From NCBI GenBank assembly GCA_020249025.1, contig JADCGM010000047.1:1-9079 (forward strand): a DNA stretch of 9,079 bases, read 5' to 3'. Origin of the DNA: Alphaproteobacteria bacterium (GTDB lineage: Bacteria; Pseudomonadota; Alphaproteobacteria; Sphingomonadales; Sphingomonadaceae). Shown one piece after another: positions 4,704-9,079 of the stretch. The translations under genes were made by a program, and so were the position numbers. Within the stretch, counting starts at the first letter, position 1; each line of letters opens with the position of its first letter. The notes under the pieces are model-generated. The model had not been told where the DNA came from, did no database searches, and was given only the letters and a program-made list of their open reading frames with translations.

Positions 4704-6776
4704 ATGGGCAACGTCAACACGGTGACCGACCTGCAGGTGGAGGACGGCATCGCCGTCGTGACGCTCGATTCGCCGCCGGTGAATGCGCTGTCGGCGGCCG
4801 TGCGCGATGGGCTCGACGCGGCCTTCGCGCGCGCCATCGACGACGCCTTGGTCAGCGCCATCGTTCTCATCTGTGCCGGCCGCACCTTCATCGCCGGGGC
4901 CGACATCTCCGAATTCGGCAAGGCGATGACGGGTGCGTCGCTGTTCGACGTGCAGAACCGCATGGAGGGCGCGCCCAAGCCGGTCGTCGCCGCGATCCAC
5001 GGCACCGCGCTCGGCGGCGGGCTGGAAGTGGCGTTGACCTGCCACTACCGCGTCGCGGTCCCGTCGGCGAAGCTCGGCCTGCCCGAAGTGAAGCTCGGCC
5101 TCCTCCCCGGCGCGGGCGGCACGCAGCGGCTGCCGCGCATCGTCGGCGCCGCCAAGGCGCTGGAGATGGTGACGAGCGGCACGCCCGTCGGCGCGAAAGC
5201 AGGCCTCGACATGGGCCTCGTTGACGAACTCGCACCCGAGGACGGGCTGAAGGCCGCCGCCGTCGCGTTCGCCAAGAAGATCGTCGCCGAGAAGCGCCCT
5301 CTGAAGAAGGTCCGCGATCTCGACGTGAAGGGCGGCACGCCCGAGCTGTTCGCCGAGTTCCGCAAGGCCAACGCCCGCAAGTTCCGCGGCTTCGATGCGC
5401 CCGAAGCCAACATCAAGTGCATCGAGGCGGCCGCGACGCTTCCCTTCGAGGACGGCCTGAAGCGCGAGCGCGAGCTGTTCATGGGCCTGATGTCGGGCGT
5501 GCAGTCCGCCGCCCAGCGCTACGTCTTCTTCGCCGAGCGCCAGGCCGCCAAGATTCCGAACCTGCCGAAGGATGCGCAGCTCCGCACCATCAAGAAGGTC
5601 GGCGTTCTCGGCGCCGGCACGATGGGCGGCGGCATCACCATGAACTTCCTGTCGGCGGGCATCCCGGTCACCATCGTCGAGGTGAAGGAGGATGCGCTGC
5701 AGCGCGGCGTCGGCATCATCCGCAAGAATTACGAGGCGTCGGCCGCCAAGGGCCGGATGAAGCCCGAGGCCGTCGAGGCGGCGATGGGCCGGCTGACCCC
5801 GACTCTCGATTTCGGCGCGCTCGCCGACTGCGACCTTGTCATCGAGGCGGTCTTCGAGAACATGGACATCAAGAAGGACGTGTTCGCCCGTCTCGACGCG
5901 ACGGTGAAGCAAGGCGCGATCCTTGCGACGAACACCAGCTATCTGAACGTCGAAGAGATCGCCGCCGCCACCAAGCGGCCGCACGACGTCGTCGGCATGC
6001 ACTTCTTCTCGCCGGCGAACGTCATGCGGCTGCTCGAGGTCGTGCGTGGCGACAAGACTGCGCCCGACGTGCTGGCGACCGTCATGGAGCTGTCAAAGAA
6101 GATCGGAAAGGTCGCGGTCGTCGCGGGCGTCTGCCACGGCTTCATCGGCAACCGCATGCTCTCGCCGCGTCAGCGCGAGGCGCAGAAGCTGCTCCTCGAA
6201 GGCGCGATGCCGTGGGACGTCGACCGCGTCCTCACCGAATTCGGGATGCCGATGGGCCCATTCCAGATGTCGGACCTCGCCGGGCTCGACATCGGCTGGT
6301 CGGCGGCGACCTCGAAGGGCGAAACGCTGCGCGACCGCCTCTGCGAGATGGACCGCCGCGGCCAGAAGACCAAGGCCGGCTTCTACGACTATGACGAGAC
6401 CCGCAAGGCGATCCCCAGCCCGGTCGTCGAGAAGATGATCCTCGACTATGCCGCCGAAAAGGGCGTCAACCGCCGCCCGATCTCCGACGAGGAAATCCTC
6501 GAGCGCTGCCTCTACCCGCTGGTCAACGAGGGCGCGAAGGTGCTGGAGGAAGGCAAGGCCTACCGCGGCTCCGACATCGATATCGTCTGGATCAACGGCT
6601 ACAGCTGGCCGGTCTATCGCGGCGGGCCGATGTTCTGGGGCGACACCGTCGGGTTGAAGACCATCGTCGAGCGCCTGCGCCACTATCAGAACACGGGCGG
6701 TGACGATTTCGCCCCGTCGAAGCTGCTGGTGGAGCTGGCCGAGAGCGGCGGGAAGCTCAGCGGGTACGGGGGCTAG
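4704..6776 (+). CDS. fadJ: Bifunctional enoyl-CoA hydratase / 3-hydroxyacyl-CoA dehydrogenase (FadJ/FadB family)
   Basis: A 690-residue beta-oxidation enzyme that hydrates trans-2-enoyl-CoA and oxidises the resulting L-3-hydroxyacyl-CoA with NAD. Residues 1-190 form the crotonase domain: FIAGADISEF (62-71) and HGTALGGGLE (99-108) supply the CoA/oxyanion pocket, and both general acid-base glutamates are present (Glu108 in GGGLE, Glu128 in LPEVKLG). From about 297 comes the NAD-binding Rossmann domain with GAGTMGGG (303-310). The dehydrogenase residues are Ser412, His433 (GMHFFSP), Glu445 (LLEVVRG) and Asn483 (GFIGNRML). Their spacings of 21, 12 and 50 residues match human short-chain 3-hydroxyacyl-CoA dehydrogenase. 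Two C-terminal 3HCDH repeats follow (KAGFYDYD at 557-564). Length fits FadJ and peroxisomal MFE-1 (about 700 residues). No thiolase or acyl-CoA dehydrogenase gene adjoins it, so the symbol names the family rather than a proven orthologue. Confidence 0.95.
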   Translation: MGNVNTVTDLQVEDGIAVVTLDSPPVNALSAAVRDGLDAAFARAIDDALVSAIVLICAGRTFIAGADISEFGKAMTGASLFDVQNRMEGAPKPVVAAIHGTALGGGLEVALTCHYRVAVPSAKLGLPEVKLGLLPGAGGTQRLPRIVGAAKALEMVTSGTPVGAKAGLDMGLVDELAPEDGLKAAAVAFAKKIVAEKRPLKKVRDLDVKGGTPELFAEFRKANARKFRGFDAPEANIKCIEAAATLPFEDGLKRERELFMGLMSGVQSAAQRYVFFAERQAAKIPNLPKDAQLRTIKKVGVLGAGTMGGGITMNFLSAGIPVTIVEVKEDALQRGVGIIRKNYEASAAKGRMKPEAVEAAMGRLTPTLDFGALADCDLVIEAVFENMDIKKDVFARLDATVKQGAILATNTSYLNVEEIAAATKRPHDVVGMHFFSPANVMRLLEVVRGDKTAPDVLATVMELSKKIGKVAVVAGVCHGFIGNRMLSPRQREAQKLLLEGAMPWDVDRVLTEFGMPMGPFQMSDLAGLDIGWSAATSKGETLRDRLCEMDRRGQKTKAGFYDYDETRKAIPSPVVEKMILDYAAEKGVNRRPISDEEILERCLYPLVNEGAKVLEEGKAYRGSDIDIVWINGYSWPVYRGGPMFWGDTVGLKTIVERLRHYQNTGGDDFAPSKLLVELAESGGKLSGYGG

Positions 6777-6817
6777 GGCGAAGGGCGCCGCTGCGGTTCG
6801 ACCCTCACCCCTACCCC
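6770..6817. terminator. Imperfect hairpin between the convergent fadJ-like and dgoA genes, possible bidirectional terminator
   Basis: The arms 6770-6785 and 6802-6817 pair at 12 of 16 positions around a 16-base loop. The stem includes both stop codons: TAG of the plus-strand gene (6774-6776) pairs with CTA, the complement of the minus-strand gene's TAG (6811-6813). Only 34 bases separate the two genes, so a shared terminator is expected here. There is no flanking T-run and four mismatches weaken the stem, so the call rests mainly on position. Confidence 0.4.
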
Positions 6818-7437
6818 AGCGCCGCCACATAAGCCCGCGCCGCCGCCGCGACCTCGGCGACGGTCTTCCCGGGCCTGTAGAGGTTCGACCCCAACCCGAA
6901 CCCCGCCGCCCCGGCCTCACGCCAGGGCGCCATGTTGTCTGGCCTGATGCCGCCGACCACCAGCACCGGCGTCCCCTTCGGCAGCACGGCGAGCATCGCC
7001 TTCACCACGGCCGGCGACGCCGCCTCGGCCGGGAACAGCTTCAGCGCATGCGCCCCCGCCCCGAGCGCCATGAATGCCTCGCTGGGCGTGAACACCCCCG
7101 GCGCGGACGCCAGCCCGCCGCTGACCGCCGCCGAGATCACCGCACGGTCGGCGTTGGGCGACACGATCAGCCGCCCGCCCGCATCCGCCACCCGCGCCAC
7201 CTCGACGGGATCGAGCACCGTCCCGGCGCCGATCGTCGCGACCTCGCCGAAGCGGCGCGCCATGATCTCGATGCTGCGATAGGGCTCGGGCGAGTTGAGC
7301 GGCACCTCGACGATTCGGAAGCCCGCGTCGATCACCGCGCCCGCCACCGCTTCCGCCTCGTCCGGCGTGATGCCGCGGATGATCGCGACGAGCGGGCATT
7401 CGCCGAGGTGGGCGAGAAAGCGGTCGGGGGCGTTCAC
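6811..7437 (-). CDS. dgoA: 2-dehydro-3-deoxy-6-phosphogalactonate aldolase
   Basis: Class I (Schiff-base) aldolase that splits 2-keto-3-deoxy-6-phosphogalactonate into pyruvate and D-glyceraldehyde 3-phosphate, the last step of galactonate breakdown in the cytoplasm. At 208 residues it is the size of the E. coli enzyme (205). Family signatures are LVAIIRGITPDEA (16-28), FRIVEVPLNSPEP (40-52), GAGTVLDP (70-77), ALKLFPAE (131-138), VGGIRPDN (161-168) and GLGSNLYRPG (181-190). Catalytic Glu44 and the Schiff-base lysine Lys133 correspond to E. coli Glu37 and Lys126 with the same offset of seven. PLNSPEP and LGSNLYR favour the galactonate enzyme over the related gluconate (Eda) aldolase. The start is a GTG inside a GTGA overlap with dgoK's stop, which implies translational coupling. 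The open frame runs on without a stop through dgoK's other frame, but that extension has no aldolase sequence. Confidence 0.95.
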   Translation of the reverse strand: MNAPDRFLAHLGECPLVAIIRGITPDEAEAVAGAVIDAGFRIVEVPLNSPEPYRSIEIMARRFGEVATIGAGTVLDPVEVARVADAGGRLIVSPNADRAVISAAVSGGLASAPGVFTPSEAFMALGAGAHALKLFPAEAASPAVVKAMLAVLPKGTPVLVVGGIRPDNMAPWREAGAAGFGLGSNLYRPGKTVAEVAAAARAYVAALG

Positions 7438-8327
7438 AGCACGGTCTCCGCAAGGCGTTGCAATCCGGCGAGCACGGCGCGGTCGCCGTCGAGCCGTTCG
7501 GCGCGCCGCCCGGTCTGGTCGAGCGCGGCGGCGTAGAGCGCGGTCAGATCGGGCCGTCCGACGACATGGACGACATCGTGCCGCGTCCGCCCGAGCCCGG
7601 CGCGCAGATCGGCCCCGATCAGGAGCCCCGAGGCGTAGCTCGCCGCATCCTCGCGCGCGGCCTCGCCCAGCAGCACGCGCGCCCGGATCTGGAACAGTTC
7701 GGCGGTCAGGTCGCAGTTGCCGAGGCCATGCTCGACGCCCTCCCGGAAGGCCGGCCCGTCCGCCGCCTCGCCCGCCAACAGGTCGGACAGGATGCTGTGC
7801 TTGGACAGCAGCGCGTAGAGCTCGCCCGTCATCACGGTGCGAAATCCCACGATCCGCCCGTCCGCGACCTCGATCCATTTGGTGTGGGTCCCGGGGTGGC
7901 AGACGAGCCCATCGGGCGGCAGCAGCCCGGCGGCGACCGCACCCAGCACCTGCACCTCCTCGCCGCGCATCACATCGGCGCGCGGCGGCTCGCGCAGGCA
8001 GACGCCCGGCACGATCGCGACCGCGTCCGCCTCCACCCAATGCAGCTTCGCCACCAGATCGCCGATCCCGGCCGGGCACGGCACATAGCCCACATCCGCC
8101 CAGCCGCGGTTGGAGCCGACCATGCCGGTCATCAGCGTCAGCCGCGGCTCCACGTCTTCGAAGACATGCCGCAGCTCGGCGACCGCCGCGTCCCAGCCGC
8201 CCGGCTCGACCGACAGGATACCGCGCGCGTCGGCATGCTCCTCGAGCACCCGGCCGCCCGGCCCCACCAGCCAGGCGCGGCGGTTGGTGGTGCCCCAGTC
8301 GACGAACAGCAGGGTCTCGGCGCTCAC
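7434..8327 (-). CDS. dgoK: 2-dehydro-3-deoxygalactonokinase
   Basis: ATP-dependent kinase that phosphorylates 2-keto-3-deoxygalactonate at C6, making the aldolase's substrate. It has 297 residues, close to E. coli DgoK (292). Hallmarks in order are the phosphate-binding FVDWGTTNRRAW near the N-terminus (about 8-19), LMTGMVGSNRGW (65-76), DVMRGEEVQVLG (118-129), LVCHPGTHTKWIEV (141-154, ribokinase/hexokinase-fold phosphate 2 region) and TVMTGELYALLSKHSIL (164-180). The start is one of two consecutive GTG codons (8330 or 8327). I chose the second because it makes a GTGA overlap with dgoD's stop, the same arrangement as at the dgoK/dgoA junction; the first would add one valine. It sits between dgoD and dgoA, which together form the complete galactonate-to-triose route. 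Confidence 0.95.
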   Translation of the reverse strand: MSAETLLFVDWGTTNRRAWLVGPGGRVLEEHADARGILSVEPGGWDAAVAELRHVFEDVEPRLTLMTGMVGSNRGWADVGYVPCPAGIGDLVAKLHWVEADAVAIVPGVCLREPPRADVMRGEEVQVLGAVAAGLLPPDGLVCHPGTHTKWIEVADGRIVGFRTVMTGELYALLSKHSILSDLLAGEAADGPAFREGVEHGLGNCDLTAELFQIRARVLLGEAAREDAASYASGLLIGADLRAGLGRTRHDVVHVVGRPDLTALYAAALDQTGRRAERLDGDRAVLAGLQRLAETVL

Positions 8328-9079
8328 CACTCCGCGAAGCCCCCGTCCGGAACCCGCCAGATGGGGTTGCGCCAGCGATGCGGCTCCGCCGCCGCCGCGC
8401 GCACCGCCGCCTCGTCGATGCCGACGCCCAGGCCCGGTCCGTTGGGGATCGCCAGATGCCCGTCGACGGGGGTGAGCGCCTCCGGATTGGTGATGAAGCT
8501 CAGCAGGTCGTGGCCGACATTGTAGTGGATGCCGAGCGACATCTCCTGAATGGCGACATTGGGCGTGCAGCCCGCGAGCTGAAGGCAGGCGGCGAGCGCC
8601 AGCGGCCCCAGCGGGCAGTGCGGTGCGACCGCAACGTCATAGGCCTCCGCCATCGCCGCGATTCGCCGGCATTCGCTGATCCCGCCGGCATGGCTCAGGT
8701 CGGGCTGGATGATGTCGACCAGCCCCTTTTCGAGGAACGGCTTGAAGTCCCAGCGCGAATAGAGCCGTTCGCCGAGTGCGATCGGGGTCGAGACGAGGTT
8801 GGCGATGCGCGCCAGCACCTCCGGATTCTCGCTCAGCACCGGCTCCTCGATGAACATCAGCCCCAGCGGTTCGAGCACCCGCGCCAGCTGCGTCGCCATC
8901 GACCGGTGGACGCGCCCGTGGAAATCGAGCCCGACCTCCATGCCCTGCGCTTGCGCCGCCTCAACCCGCGCGACCGTCGCATCGAAGGCGCGGCGGCTGT
9001 CGATGCGCCCGAGTTCGGGCGTCGCGTTCATCTTCACCGCGGTGAAGCCCTGCCCCCGCCGGGCGGCCGCGGCAGATCG
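8324..9079 (-). CDS. dgoD: D-galactonate dehydratase (enolase superfamily), N-terminal part missing
   Basis: Mg-dependent dehydratase that converts D-galactonate to 2-keto-3-deoxygalactonate. The 251 C-terminal residues are present; the start lies beyond the right edge. Counting from the edge, the Mg ligands are Asp52 (LDFHGRVH), Glu78 (FIEEP) and Glu104 (LGERL), and the catalytic residues are His54 and His154 (APHCPLGPLALAA), with Glu179 (AIQEMSLGIHYN). Each equals the E. coli GalD residue (183, 209, 235, 185, 285, 310) minus 131, so there is no net insertion or deletion across the core. The length also matches the 382-residue family size (about 131 residues missing). DIIQPDLSHAGGISECR and the ending PDGGFAEW are almost identical to E. 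coli DgoD as I remember it. It is the first dgo gene visible, and any promoter, transporter or regulator would lie to the right of the window. A GTG at 9037 is internal, not the start. Confidence 0.95.
   Translation of the reverse strand, partial: RSAAAARRGQGFTAVKMNATPELGRIDSRRAFDATVARVEAAQAQGMEVGLDFHGRVHRSMATQLARVLEPLGLMFIEEPVLSENPEVLARIANLVSTPIALGERLYSRWDFKPFLEKGLVDIIQPDLSHAGGISECRRIAAMAEAYDVAVAPHCPLGPLALAACLQLAGCTPNVAIQEMSLGIHYNVGHDLLSFITNPEALTPVDGHLAIPNGPGLGVGIDEAAVRAAAAEPHRWRNPIWRVPDGGFAEW

Noticed and set aside
4473..6002. 509-codon open frame antisense to the beta-oxidation gene
   Set aside because: The sense strand encodes an enzyme with every catalytic residue in place. Long antisense frames are common in GC-rich DNA, and the translation is low-complexity D/R/A-rich with no motif.
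6811..8079. 422-codon frame that would fuse extra sequence to the N-terminus of dgoA
   Set aside because: The added part is an Arg/Gly/Ala-rich shadow of dgoK. The aldolase starts at the GTG at 7437, matching the family length and the GTGA overlap.
7458..8525. 355-codon plus-strand frame opposite dgoK and dgoD
   Set aside because: Both minus-strand genes are recognised by many conserved motifs; this frame has none.

Overview
The window is very GC-rich (by eye about two thirds G+C or more), almost fully coding, and its codons nearly all end in G or C. Gene style and protein sequences suggest an alphaproteobacterium, most likely a sphingomonad. That assignment is an inference, because the window has no rRNA or other marker gene. 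I see no tRNA, CRISPR array, insertion sequence, phage gene or origin. No stretch above about 100 bases lacks a gene.

Left part (1-3264, minus strand): five genes in one direction. In transcription order they are a small calycin/lipocalin-like protein, a VOC (glyoxalase-fold) protein, a 243-residue protein of unknown function, a six-helix CopD/HemJ-like membrane protein, and an FAD-dependent oxidoreductase that runs off the left edge. Most junctions are overlaps (4 and 8 bases) or gaps of about 20 bases, so they look like one operon. A LysR-type regulator (3363-4265, plus) is transcribed divergently from a short shared intergenic region. That region holds an AT-rich tract, a CCCAAC direct repeat and a 7-bp inverted repeat. 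The operon's substrate is unknown, and it is the least explained part of the window.

Middle part (4266-6776, plus strand): a short gap with a hairpin after the regulator, then an 84-residue hydrophobic protein of unknown function. Next is a complete 690-residue bifunctional enoyl-CoA hydratase/3-hydroxyacyl-CoA dehydrogenase of fatty-acid beta-oxidation (FadJ/FadB/MFE-1 type). All expected catalytic residues are visible, and no thiolase gene lies next to it.

Right part (6811-9079, minus strand): dgoD (5' end cut by the right edge), dgoK and dgoA, joined by two 4-base GTGA overlaps. Together these convert D-galactonate to 2-keto-3-deoxygalactonate, then to its 6-phosphate, then to pyruvate and glyceraldehyde 3-phosphate (DeLey-Doudoroff pathway). 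This operon converges on the beta-oxidation gene, and an imperfect hairpin covers both stop codons.

The window therefore holds two textbook catabolic modules and one uncharacterised regulator-plus-operon module. I did not find a clearly new defence, mobile or RNA-based system.
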